A DNA stretch of 64,000 bases, from NCBI RefSeq assembly GCF_036934945.1, contig NW_027001135.1, forward strand, positions 124,001 through 188,000, written 5' to 3'. Shown in pieces: positions 27,745-39,115 of the stretch (positions within the stretch are counted from its first letter, which is position 1; each line of letters begins with the position of its first letter). This DNA is from Oncorhynchus masou masou. Taxonomy: Eukaryota > Chordata > Actinopteri > Salmoniformes > Salmonidae. Made by a program: the position numbers and the translations under genes. A model generated the notes under the pieces. That model saw nothing but the letters and a program-made list of their open reading frames with translations, had not been told where the DNA came from and did not search any database.

Positions 27745-28249
27745 GGGTGGAGGGCCAAGACCATGCAGGATCTTTAAAGACTTGTATCTACGTACTGCTT
27801 AAAGCTGTCCAGACTAACTCAATTATGTTTGTAAATGATATGACAATGGTGGTAACTGTTATGGTTTATTATCAAAAAATCTTCAGTGTTTGTTTGTAGA
27901 GTGATTCAATTGGTTTCAGAATAGTAGCTCCTGCTTGTGACCAGGATGTGAGGCAGTATCTCAGCTGTGAGAAGATCACAGCAGAGGAAGAAACGGTCTG
28001 ATCAACCTAAAGTTGGATAATCTGAAACCACCTTCTTCACATGTTTATTCAAATATGACACAGAGAGACCTGAAGTTAGACACAACGTTCAGATTCTCCT
28101 CCATTAAAACAAGAACAGCAGGTTGGGAAGAATCTAATTATTTCTTAAGAGAAGTACAGAAATACAGGCAATAATTAGTTATCCATTTAAAACCATATAC
28201 CAGAGCTTCAGTTAATTAACAACTAGTTGTCTATTTTGTACATAAAGAA
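27745..28249 (-). pseudogene. LINE reverse-transcriptase thumb/C-terminal region, decayed
   Basis: On the minus strand, LRYCLTSWSQAGATILKPIE followed by SLYKQTLKIF is read at about 27971-27870, then a stop. After a degraded interval, LKILHGLGPPPINA-like residues appear at about 27770-27745, just before the 12-bp array. Between 28249 and 27980 only traces of the usual sequence are seen. Several stops and frame changes show it is not functional. Confidence 0.75.
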
Positions 28250-28574
28250 CTGTATCATCTGCATACATCTATCTGCATACATCTATCTGCATACACCTGC
28301 ATGTTAACTTGTGAGAAAACAAGTGGTAAATCATTTATATAGATGGTAAACAGAAGGGGGCCTAATATTGACCCTTATAGTAAAGAGAGTCTGACTGAGT
28401 GTCCCCCAAACAAACTCTGTGACTTCTGTTTGTCAGATAGGAATAGATCCAACTGATGGCTTCAGTGGACACATGAAGGGAGGATAGTTTGGATAGGAGG
28501 ACCTCATGATTCACAGAATCAAAGGCCTTTTCCAGATCCAAACAGACTGACTCCACCACCACCAGGTTAGATTT
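28250..28574 (-). pseudogene. LINE reverse-transcriptase core (palm) fragment
   Basis: A minus-strand open frame (28562-28362) reads LDLEKAFDSVNHEVLLSKL and continues to SYLTNRSHRVCLGDTQ, the RT region around the first catalytic aspartate. The usual GVPQG box is corrupted. The next block, SILGPLLFTIYINDLPL, is in another frame. The catalytic YADD box is encoded at 28255-28266, but two extra copies of a 14-bp segment precede it (28259-28300) and add 28 bp, which is a frameshift. The fragment begins at the SINE insertion. Confidence 0.88.
28259..28300. repeat. 14-bp tandem triplication at the YADD codons
   Basis: The 14-bp word ctgcatacatctat occurs at 28259-28272 and 28273-28286; a third, diverged copy fills 28287-28300. 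It overlaps the reverse-transcriptase YADD codons on the minus strand and shifts the frame. Confidence 0.9.
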
Positions 28575-28790
28575 GGGGCGGCAGGGTAGCCTAGTGGTTT
28601 AGAGCGTTGGACTAGTAATCGAAAGGTTGCAAGTTCAAATCCCCAAGCTGACAAGGTACAAATCTGTCATTCTGCCCCTGAACAAGGCAGTTAACCCACT
28701 GTTCCTAGGCCGTCATTGAAAATAAGAATTTGTTCTTAACTGACTTGCCTAGTAAAATAAAGGTAAAATAAATAAATAAATGTAAATGTT
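28575..28790 (+). mobile_element. HpaI-type tRNA-derived salmonid SINE
   Basis: The element starts ggggcggcagggtagcc, with a polymerase III A box (tagcctagtgg, 28587-28597) and a B-box-like motif (agttcaaatcc, 28632-28642). A HpaI site (gttaac, 28690-28695) lies in the tRNA-unrelated part. The element ends in aataaa-type A-rich repeats near 28781. This matches the widespread salmonid HpaI SINE family as I know it (tRNA-Lys-related head, LINE-related tail). It lies inside the minus-strand LINE, so it inserted later. I could not define a clear target-site duplication. Confidence 0.92.
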
Positions 28791-29140
28791 CTCCAGTGGC
28801 TGTTTTGGTAGAATGGTTCGTTCAACCATTTGCTGTATGGAGTTGCCCTGAAGGAGGTGATCAGCCATCCGTCTTTCAGCTACGTTTCATACCACTGGAG
28901 GAATGCTTATAGGTGGGTCATTTCCCACCAGTGTCGGGTCCCCAGATGGTCAAACAGGTCCCACTGCAGCAGACTTCCAAGCGTTGGGGGAGAATCTCTG
29001 ATGGACAGATTAACTAGATGTACCATGGGGCCAATCAGAGAATATTTGTGTCTCCTCAGGAATACAGTGTCTAGACCAAATACATATTTTGTTCCTGAAG
29101 AAGCTAATAATACTGTCCACTGCAGGAACTCTGAATATTA
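28790..29140 (-). pseudogene. LINE reverse-transcriptase N-terminal fragment
   Basis: On the minus strand, scattered frames give VHLVNLSI, then PNAWKSAAVGPV, GDPT, a PISILPVV-like stretch and MADHL, in the order expected for the region just before the catalytic core of L2/CR1-like reverse transcriptases. Frames change several times and in-frame stops occur. It is cut from the core by the SINE. Nothing LINE-like is recognised beyond about 29140. Confidence 0.65.
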
Positions 29141-29337
29141 TTATTATCTATGGAATTGAGAACTGTGGTCTTGGTTGGTTTCCTGACGGAGTCAACAACA
29201 ACAACAACAATGTTAAAGGTGGTGGATGTGAAATGTGAGTCTTGAATTAAAACCCCATGAACCTTTAATTCAGGATGTTAACAGCTCATCTCCCTGTTAG
29301 TTTGTTGAAGTTTTCCCAAAATAACTTTTCCATTTCC
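29141..29337. other. Unique spacer with a short (CAA)n tract
   Basis: A small CAA trinucleotide run lies at 29192-29210. The rest is single-copy with no gene or element recognised. Confidence 0.6.
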
Positions 29338-29777
29338 TTTTGCTTCATTGATCACTCAAAGAAAGGACTCTGCTTTTGCTTCATTGATCACTCTAAGAAA
29401 GGACTCTGCTTTTGCTTCATTGATCACTCTAAGAAAGGACTCTGCTTTTGCTTCATTGATCACTCAAAGAAAGGACTCTGCTTTTGCTTCATTGATCACT
29501 CAAAGAAAGGACTCTGCTTTTGCTTCATTGATCACTCAAAGAAAGGACTCTGCTTTTGCTTCATTGATCACTCAAAGAAAGGACTCTGCTTTTGCTTCAT
29601 TGATCACTCTAAGAAAGGACTCTGCTTTTGCTTCATTGATCACTCAAAGAAAGGACTCTGCTTTTGCTTCATTGATCACTCTAAGAAAGGACTCTGCTTT
29701 TGCTTCATTGATCACTCAAAGAAAGGACTCTGCTTTTGCTTCATTGATCACTCAAAGAAAGGACTCTGCTTTTGCTT
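29338..29777. repeat. 36-bp minisatellite, about 12 copies
   Basis: The unit contains cattgatcactcaaagaaag then gactctgcttttgctt, 36 bp or 12 codons. The only recurrent difference is tcaaag versus tctaag. Two plus-strand frames remain open: one of 205 codons (29275-29892, repeat CFCFIDHSKKGL) and one of 155 codons. The variable site is synonymous in the first frame. The non-repeat ends of the 205-codon frame resemble nothing known, so I do not call it a gene. Confidence 0.96.
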
Positions 29778-30117
29778 TTTTATTGTCCTTTCCACCTTAT
29801 TTATCAGGGAGGTAAATATACATCTGATCACCAGAAGGAGAGGAGGAGTCAGTCACACTGCACGGCTGGATTGGAATGACTATATGGTGTAATTCATTAT
29901 GAACAAATGTGAAAAGAAGGGAGATTTAAATGAGAGATGATGTACATGCAGAGAGCCTGCTCTATATTTGTAGAGGTTCAGTGGTCGGGCAACAGCAGTG
30001 ATGGCTGTAGCGGGACAACTGTGGATAGCTGTGCCCTCGTGTGGCCAGACCAGTGACCTACAGATATCACACATTGTCTCTCTCCAGTGGAATGATCCTG
30101 CTGTTATCTACTCTGGA
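29778..30117. other. Unique spacer, no gene seen
   Basis: Single-copy sequence of mixed composition. A 64-codon minus-strand frame (30074-29880) has no recognisable features. No mobile element is identified. Confidence 0.5.
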
Positions 30118-33100
30118 TAACCCTGTGATGGGGAATGGAACCCTGTGATGGGGAATGGAACCCTGTGATGTGGAATGGAACCCTGTGATGAGGAATGGAA
30201 CCATGTGATGGAGAATGGAACCCTGTGATGGGGAATGGAACCCTGTGATGGGGAATGGAACCCTGTGATGGGGAATGGAACCCTGTGATGTGGAATGGAA
30301 CCCTGTGATGGGGAATGGAACCCTGTGATGGGGAATGGAATCCTGTTATGGGGAATGGAACCCTGTGATGGGGAATGGAACCATGTGATGGGAATGGAAC
30401 CCTGTGATGGGGAATGGAACCCTGTGATGGGGAATGGAACCCTGTGATGGGGAATGGAACCATGTGATGAGGAATGGAACCCTGTGATGGGGAATGGAAT
30501 CCTGTGATGGGGAATGGAACCATGTGATGGGGAATGGAACCCTGTGATGGGGAATGGAACCATGTGATGGGAATGGAACCATGTGATGGGGAATGGAACC
30601 ATGTGATGGGGAATGGAACCCTGTGATGGGGAATGGAACCCTGTGATGGGGAATGGAACCCTGTGATGGGGAATGGAACCATGTGATGAGGAATGGAACC
30701 ATGTGATGTGGAATGGAACCCTGTGATGAGGAATGGAACCATGTGATGAGGAATGGAACCCTGTGATGTGGAATGGAACCATGTGATGAGGAATGGAACC
30801 ATGTGATGTGGAATGGAACCCTGTGATGAGGAATGGAACCATGTGATGTGGAATGGAACCCTGTGATGAGAATGGAACCATGTGATGAGGAATGGAACCC
30901 TGTGATGTGGAATGGAACCCTGTGATGAGGAATGGAACCATGTGATGTGGAATGGAACCCTGTGATGAGGAATGGAACCATGTGATGTGGAATGGAACCC
31001 TGTGATGAGGAATGGAACCATGTGATGAGGAATGGAACCCTGTGATGTGGAATGGAACCCTGTGATGAGGAATGGAACCATGTGATGTGGAATGGAACCC
31101 TGTGATGAGGAATGGAACCATGTGATGTGGAATGGAACCCTGTGATGAGGAATGGAACCATGTGATGAGGAATGGAACCCTGTGATGTGGAATGGAACCA
31201 TGTGATGTGGAATGGAACCCTGTGATGAGGAATGGAACCATGTGATGAGGAATGGAACCATGTGATGTGGAATGGAACCCTGTGATGAGGAATGGAACCA
31301 TGTGATGAGGAATGGAACCCTGTGATGTGGAATGGAACCATGTGATGAGGAATGGAACCCTGTGATGGGGAATGGAATCCTGTGATGGGGAATGGAACCC
31401 TGTGATGGGGAATGGAATCCTGTGATGGGGAATGGAACCCTGTGATGGGGAATGGAACCCTGTGATGGGGAATGGAACCATGTGATGGGGAATGGAACCC
31501 TGTGATGGGGAATGGAACCATGTGATGGGGAATGGAACCCTGTGATGGGGAATGGAACCATGTGATGGGGAATGGAACCCTGTGATGGGGAATGGAACCC
31601 TGTGATGGGGAATGGAACCCTGTGATGGGGAATGGAACCATGTGATGAGGAATGGAACCCTGTGATGGGGAATGGAATCCTGTGATGGGGAATGGAACCA
31701 TGTGATGGGGAATGGAACCCTGTGATGGGGAATGGAACCATGTGATGGGAATGGAACCATGTGATGGGGAATGGAACCATGTGATGGGGAATGGAACCCT
31801 GTGATGGGGAATGGAACCCTGTGATGGGGAATGGAACCCTGTGATGGGGAATGGAACCATGTGATGAGGAATGGAACCATGTGATGAGGAATGGAACCAT
31901 GTGATGGGGAATGGAACCATGTGATGGGGAATGGAACCCTGTGATGGGGAATGGAACCCTGTGATGGGGAATGGAACCCTGTGATGGGGAATGGAACCAT
32001 GTGATGAGGAATGGAACCATGTGATGTGGAATGGAACCCTGTGATGAGGAATGGAACCATGTGATGAGGAATGGAACCCTGTGATGTGGAATGGAACCCT
32101 GTGATGAGGAATGGAACCATGTGATGTGGAATGGAACCCTGTGATGAGGAATGGAACCATGTGATGTGGAATGGAACCCTGTGATGAGGAATGGAACCAT
32201 GTGATGAGGAATGGAACCCTGTGATGTGGAATGGAACCCTGTGATGAGGAATGGAACCATGTGATGTGGAATGGAACCCTGTGATGAGGAATGGAACCAT
32301 GTGATGTGGAATGGAACCCTGTGATGAGGAATGGAACCATGTGATGAGGAATGGAACCCTGTGATGTGGAATGGAACCCTGTGATGAGGAATGGAACCAT
32401 GTGATGTGGAATGGAACCCTGTGATGAGGAATGGAACCATGTGATGTGGAATGGAACCCTGTGATGAGGAATGGAACCATGTGATGAGGAATGGAACCCT
32501 GTGATGTGGAATGGAACCATGTGATGTGGAATGGAACCCTGTGATGAGGAATGGAACCATGTGATGAGGAATGGAACCATGTGATGTGGAATGGAACCCT
32601 GTGATGAGGAATGGAACCATGTGATGAGGAATGGAACCCTGTGATGTGGAATGGAACCATGTGATGAGGAATGGAACCCTGTGATGGGGAATGGAATCCT
32701 GTGATGGGGAATGGAACCCTGTGATGGGGAATGGAACCATGTGATGGGGAATGGAATCCTGTGATGGGGAATGGAACCCTGTGATGGGGAATGGAACCCT
32801 GTGATGGGGAATGGAACCATGTGATGGGGAATGGAACCCTGTGATGGGGAATGGAACCATGTGATGGGGAATGGAACCCTGTGATGGGGAATGGAACCAT
32901 GTGATGGGGAATGGAACCCTGTGATGGGGAATGGAACCATGTGATGGGGAATGGAACCCTGTGATGGGGAATGGAACCATGTGATGGGGAATGGAACCCT
33001 GTGATGGGGAATGGAACCATGTGATGGGGAATGGAACCCTGTGATGGGGAATGGAACCCTGTGATGGGGAATGGAACCCTGTGATGGGGAATGGAACCAT

Positions 33101-36100
33101 GTGATGGGGAATGGAACCCTGTGATGGGGAATGGAACCATGTGATGGGGAATGGAACCCTGTGATGGGGAATGGAACCCTGTGATGGGGAATGGAACCAT
33201 GTGATGGGGAATGGAATCCTGTGATGGGGAATGGAACCCTGTGATGGGGAATGGAACCATGTGATGGGGAATGGAACCCTGTGATGGGGAATGGAACCAT
33301 GTGATGGGGAATGGAACCCTGTGATGGGGAATGGAACCATGTGATGGGGAATGGAACCCTGTGATGGGGAATGGAACCCTGTGATGGGGAATGGAACCAT
33401 GTGATGGGGAATGGAACCCTGTGATGGGGAATGGAACCCTGTGATGGGGAATGGAACCATGTGATGGGGAATGGAACCCTGTGATGGGGAATGGAACCAT
33501 GTGATGGGGAATGGAACCCTGTGATGGGGAATGGAACCCTGTGATGGGGAATGGAACCCTGTGATGGGGAATGGAACCCTGTGATGGGGAATGGAACCCT
33601 GTGATGGGGAATGGAACCATGTGATGGGGAATGGAACCTTGTGATGTGGAATGGAACCATGTGATGGGGAATGGAACCCTGTGATGGGGAATGGAACCAT
33701 GTGATGGGGAATGGAACCATGTGATGGGGAATGGAACCCTGTGATGGGGAATGGAACCCTGTGATGGGGAATGTAACGATGTGATGGGGAATGGAACCCT
33801 GTGATGGGGAATGGAACCATGTTATGGGGAATGGAACCCTGTGATGGGGAATGGAACCCTGTGATGGGGAATGGAACCATGTGATGGGAATGGAACCATG
33901 TGAGGGGGAATGGAACCCTGTGATGGGGAATGGAACCCTGTGATGGTGAATGGAACCCTGTGATGGGGAATGGAACCATGTGATGGGGAATGGAACCCTG
34001 TGATGGGGAATGGAATCCTGTGATGGGGAATGGAACCCTGTGATGGGAATAGAACCATGTGATGGAGAATGGAACCATGTGATGGGGAAAGGAACCCTCT
34101 GATGGGGAATGGAACCCTGTGATGGGGAATGGATCCCTGTGATGGGGAATGGAACCCTGTGATGGGAATGGAACCATGTGATGGGGAATGGAACCCTGTG
34201 ATGGGGAATGGAACCATGTGATGGGGGAACCCTGGAACCCTGTTATGGGGAATGGAACCATGTGATGGGGAATGGAAACCTGTGATGGGGAATGGAACCC
34301 TGTTATGGGGAATGGAACCCTGTTATGGCAAATGGAACCCTGTTATGGGGAATGGAACCCTGTTATGGGGAATGGAACCCTGTTATGGGGAATGGAATCC
34401 TGCGAGGGGGAATGGAACCATGTGATGGGGAATGGAAACCTGTGATGGGGAATGGAACCCTGTTATGGGGAATGGAACCCTGTTATGGGGAATGGAACCA
34501 TGTGATGGGGAATGGAACCATGTGATGGGGAATGGAACCATGTGATGGGGAATGGAACCATGTGATGGGGAATGTAACGATGTGATGGGGAATGGAACCC
34601 TGTGATGGGGAATGGAATCCTGTGATGGGGAATGGAACCCTGTGATGGGGAATGGAACCATGTGATGGAGAATGGAACCATGTGATGGGGAAAGGAAACC
34701 TGTGATGGGGAATGGAACCATGTAATGGGGAATGGAACCCTGTGATGTGGAATGGAACCATGTGATGGGGAATGGAACCCTGTGATGGGGAATGGAACCA
34801 TGTGATGGGGAATGGAACCATGTGATGGGAATGGAACCATGTGAGGGGGAATGGAACCCTGTGATGGGGAATGGAACCCTGTGATGGTGAATGGAACCCT
34901 GTGATGGGGAATGGAACCATGTGATGGGGAATGGAACCCTGTGATGGGGAATGGAATCCTGTGATGGGGAATGGAACCCTGTGATGGGAATAGAACCATG
35001 TGATGGAGAATGGAACCATGTGATGGGGAAAGGAACCCTCTGATGGGGAATGGAACCCTGTGATGGGGAATGGATCCCTGTGATGGGGAATGGAACCCTG
35101 TGATGGGAATGGAACCATGTGATGGGGAATGGAACCCTGTGATGGGGAATGGAACCATGTGATGGGGAATGGAACCCTGTTATGGGGAATGGAACCATGT
35201 GATGGGGAATGGAAACCTGTGATGGGGAATGGAACCCTGTTATGGGGAATGGAACCCTGTTATGGCAAATGGAACCCTGTTATGGGGAATGGAACCCTGT
35301 TATGGGGAATGGAACCCTGTTATGGGGAATGGAATCCTGCGAGGGGGAATGGAACCATGTGATGGGGAATGGAAACCTGTGATGGGGAATGGAACCCTGT
35401 TATGGGGAATGGAACCCTGTTATGGGGAATGGAACCCTGTGATGGGGAATGGAACCATGTGATGGGGAATGGAACCATGTGATGGGGAATGTAACGATGT
35501 GATGGGGAATGGAACCCTGTGATGGGGAATGGAACCATGTGATGGGGAATGGAACCCTGTGATGGGGAAAGGAAACCTGTGATGGGGAATGGAACCATGT
35601 AATGGGGAATGGAACCCTGTGATGTGGAATGGAACCATGTGATGGGGAATGGAACCCTGTGATGGGGAATGGAACCATGTGATGGGGAATGGAACCATGT
35701 GATGGGGAATGTAACGATGTGATGGGGAATGGAACCCTGTGATGGGGAATGGAACCATGTGATGGGGAATGGAACCCTGTGATGGGGAATGGAACCCTGT
35801 GATGGGGAATGGAACCCTGTGATGGGGAATGGAACCATGTGATGGGGAATGGAACCTTGTGATGTGGAATGGAACCATGTGATGGAGAATGGAACCATGT
35901 GATGGGGAAAGGAAACCTGTGATGGGGAATGGAACCATGTGATGGGGAATGGAACCATGTGATGGAGAATGGAACCATGTGATGGGGAAAGGAAACCTGT
36001 GATGGGGAATGGAACCATGTAATGGGGAATGGAACCCTGTGATGTGGAATGGAACCATGTGATGGGGAATGGAACCCTGTGATGGGGAATGGAACCATGT

Positions 36101-37831
36101 GATGGGGAATGGAACCATGTGATGGGGAATGTAACGATGTGATGGGGAATGGAACCCTGTGATGGGGAATGGAACCATGTGATGGGGAATGGAACCCTGT
36201 GATGGGGAATGGAACCCTGTGATGGGGAATGGAACCCTGTGATGGGGAATGGAACCATGTGATGGGGAATGGAACCTTGTGATGTGGAATGGAACCATGT
36301 GATGGGGAATGGAACCCTGTGATGGGGAATGGAACCATGTGATGGGGAATGGAACCATGTGATGGGGAATGGAACCCTGTGATGGGGAATGGAACCCTGT
36401 GATGGGGAATGTAACGATGTGATGGGGAATGGAACCCTGTGATGGGGAATGGAACCATGTTATGGGGAATGGAACCCTGTGATGGGGAATGGAACCCTGT
36501 GATGGGGAATGGAACCATGTGATGGGAATGGAACCATGTGAGGGGGAATGGAACCCTGTGATGGGGAATGGAACCCTGTGATGGTGAATGGAACCCTGTG
36601 ATGGGGAATGGAACCATGTGATGGGGAATGGAACCCTGTGATGGGGAATGGAATCCTGTGATGGGGAATGGAACCCTGTGATGGGAATAGAACCATGTGA
36701 TGGAGAATGGAACCATGTGATGGGGAAAGGAACCCTCTGATGGGGAATGGAACCCTGTGATGGGGAATGGATCCCTGTGATGGGGAATGGAACCCTGTGA
36801 TGGGAATGGAACCATGTGATGGGGAATGGAACCCTGTGATGGGGAATGGAACCATGTGATGGGGAATGGAACCCTGTTATGGGGAATGGAACCATGTGAT
36901 GGGGAATGGAAACCTGTGATGGGGAATGGAACCCTGTTATGGGGAATGGAACCCTGTTATGGCAAATGGAACCCTGTTATGGGGAATGGAACCCTGTTAT
37001 GGGGAATGGAACCCTGTTATGGGGAATGGAATCCTGCGAGGGGGAATGGAACCATGTGATGGGGAATGGAAACCTGTGATGGGGAATGGAACCCTGTTAT
37101 GGGGAATGGAACCCTGTTATGGGGAATGGAACCCTGTTATGGGGAATGGAATCCTGCGAGGGGGAATGGAACTCTGTGAAGGGGAATGGAACCCTGTGAT
37201 GGGAATGGAACCATGTGATGGAGAATGGAACCATGTGATGGGGAAAGGAACCCTGTGATGGGGAATGGAACCATGTAATGGGGAATGGAACCCTGTGATG
37301 TGGAATGGAACCCTGTTATGGGGAATGGAATCCTGCGAGGGGGAATGGAACCATGTGATGTGGAATGGAACCCTGTTATGGGGAATGGAAACCTGTGATG
37401 GGGAATGGAACTCTGTTACGGGGAATGGAACCCTGTGATGGGGAATGGAACCATGTAATGGGGAATGGAACCCTGTGATGTGGAATGGAACCATGTGATG
37501 GGGAATGGAACCCTGTGATGGGGAATGGAACCATGTGATGGGGAATGGAAACATGTGATGGGGAATGGAACCCTGTGATGGGGAATGGAACCATGTGATG
37601 GGGAATGGAACCCTGTGATGGGGAATGGAACCCTGTGATATGGAATGGAACCCTGTTATGGGGAATGGAATCCTGTGATGTGGAATGGAACCCTGTGATG
37701 GGGAATGGAACCCTGTGATGGGGAATGGAACCCTGTGATGGGGAATGGAATCCTGCGAGGGGGAATGGAACCCTGTGATGGGGAATGGAACCCTGTGATG
37801 GGGAATGGAACCCTGTGATGGGGAATGGAAC
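30118..37831. repeat. 20-bp minisatellite, 7.7 kb, about 385 copies
   Basis: The unit is ggaaccctgtgatggggaat. Diagnostic variants are ccatgtg, gatgtgg, gatgagg, gaatcctg, gttatgg, gtaacgatg and gcgaggggg. They occur in blocks: 30.7-31.4 and 32.0-32.7 kb alternate gatgtgg and gatgagg and match each other at an offset of 1319 bp. A block of about 0.6 kb starting with gtgaggggga occurs at 33900, 34841 and 36538. The minus strand of the unit lacks stops in all frames, so frames of 1385, 1170 and 1124 codons cross it, all reading the same HHRVPFPITGFHSPSQGSIP-type peptide. These are not genes. Confidence 0.98.
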
Positions 37832-37973
37832 ATTAGTGTTCTATTGAAGAAGATCTCTAAGTACCTGTACCACAGCCTTCATGGTTAACCCCCTAGAGTT
37901 GATTGACAAATGGAAGTATGAAGGTAGATTTGTTCCTACTCAAGAAAAGGATTTAACTGTGTGTCAGTATATA
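37832..37973. other. Short unique spacer
   Basis: About 140 bp of single-copy DNA between the 20-bp array and the Tc1 element. No feature can be supported beyond the TA dinucleotide next to the transposon end. Confidence 0.5.
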
Positions 37974-38268
37974 CAGTTGAAAACAGAAGTTTACATACAC
38001 TTAGGTTGGATTCATTATTAAAACTTGTTTTTCAACCACTCCACAAATTTCTTGTTCACAAACTATAGTTTAGGCAAGTCGGTTAGGACATCTACTTTGT
38101 GCATGACACAAGTCATTTTTCCAAAAATTGTTTACAGACAGATTACTTCACTTATAATTCACTGTATCACAATTCCAGTGGGTCAGAAGTTTACATACAC
38201 CAAGTTGACCATTTCCGGGAATGATGTCAAGTCTTGAGAAGCTTGTGATAGGCTAATTGACATCATTT

Positions 38269-38365
38269 TTTTTTTTTTTTTTTTTACCTTTATTTAACCA
38301 GGCAAGTCAGTTAAGAACAAATTCTTATTTTCAATGATGGCCTGGGAACAGTGGGTTAACTGCCT
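38269..38365 (-). mobile_element. 5'-truncated HpaI-type SINE fragment inside Tc1
   Basis: On the plus strand it begins with a T run (38266-38285) and reads acctttatttaaccaggc, then cagttaagaacaaattc and gtgggttaac. This is the reverse complement of the 3' half of the SINE at 28575, including its HpaI site. It interrupts the Tc1 sequence between categ-type host bases gacatcattt and gagtcaattgg, which are adjacent in related elements as I remember them. The tRNA-related 5' half is missing. Confidence 0.85.
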
Positions 38366-38439
38366 GAGTCAATTGGAGGTGTACCTGTGAATGTATTTCA
38401 CGGCCTGCCTTCAAACTCAGTTCCTCTTTGCTTGACATC

Positions 38440-39115
38440 TTGGGATAATCAAAAGAAATCAGCCAAGACCTCAGAAAACAAACTGTAGACCTCCACAAGT
38501 CTGGTTAATCCCTGGGAGCATTTCCAAACGCCTGAAGGTACCACGTTCATCTGTACAAACAATAGTACGCAAGTATAAACACCATGGGACCACGCAGCCG
38601 TCATACCGCTCAGTAAGGAGATGCGTTCTGTCTCCTAGAGATTAACGTACTTTGGTGCGAAAAGTGCAAATCAATCCCAGAACAACAGCACCTTGTGAAG
38701 ATGCTGGAGGAAACAGGTACAAAAGTATCTATATCCACTGTAAAAACGAGTCCTATATCAACATAACCTGAAAGGCCGCTCAGCAAGGAAGAAGTCACTG
38801 CTCCAAAACCGGCATAAAAAAGCCAGACAATGGTTTGCAACTGCACATGGGGACAAAGATCATACTCTTTGGATAAATGTCCTCTGGTCTGATGAAACAA
38901 AAATAGAACTGTTTGGACATAATGACCATCGTTATGTTTGGAGGGAAAGGGGGAGACTTGCAAGCCGAAGAACACCATCCCAACCGTGAAGCACGGGGGT
39001 GGCAGCATCATGTTGTGGGGATGCTTTGCTGCAGGACGGACTGGTGCACTTCTCAAAATAGATGGCAATCTGCAGGAAGGAAAATTATGTGGATATTTTG
39101 AAGCAACATCTGGTT
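38440..39115 (+). pseudogene. Tc1-like transposase, truncated and inactivated
   Basis: This is the N-terminal and first catalytic part of a Tc1 DDE transposase. The frame reads helix-turn-helix-like segments (SKEISQDLRK, LHKSG, VPRSSVQTIVRKYKHHG), a second DNA-binding part (VQINPRTT, LKGRSARKK), then WSDETKIELFGHNDHRYVW with the first catalytic Asp (about 38890) and KHGGGSIMLWGCFAA. Damage visible by comparison with the family: the expected start codon is ttg (38440-38442), with stops at 38446 and 38506, a one-base loss just after, and further frame changes near 38690 and 38945. The sequence stops at about 39110, before the second Asp and the final acidic residue. It cannot make active transposase. 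Confidence 0.9.

Larger units (their letters stand above)
26640..29140 (-). mobile_element. Degenerate LINE (L2/CR1-like), interrupted by a SINE and a minisatellite
   Basis: Reverse-transcriptase fragments appear in the correct order on the minus strand, scattered over three frames: an N-terminal piece (PNAWKSAAVGPV, GDPT, MADHL; about 29130-28790), the LDLEKAFDSVNHEVLLSKL block, SILGPLLFTIYINDLPL, YADDTVLYV, LRYCLTSWSQAGATILKPIE, LHGLGPPP, and a C-terminal stretch ending near 26890. A 3' untranslated part follows toward 26640. A HpaI-type SINE (28575-28781) and a 12-bp tandem array (27069-27729) interrupt it. No endonuclease domain is seen, so the copy is 5'-truncated. The clade is judged from motif style only; L2-like is my best guess. 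The element is dead: frameshifts, stops and insertions are all present. Confidence 0.85.

Noticed and set aside
28575..28650. tRNA gene
   Set aside because: Polymerase III boxes are present, but the sequence continues into the SINE body and A-rich tail. It is a tRNA-derived SINE head, not a functional tRNA.
30104..37833. Large minus-strand proteins of 1385, 1170, 1124, 491 and 471 residues
   Set aside because: All are the same 20-bp unit read in different frames. Stop-free units of this size are expected often by chance.
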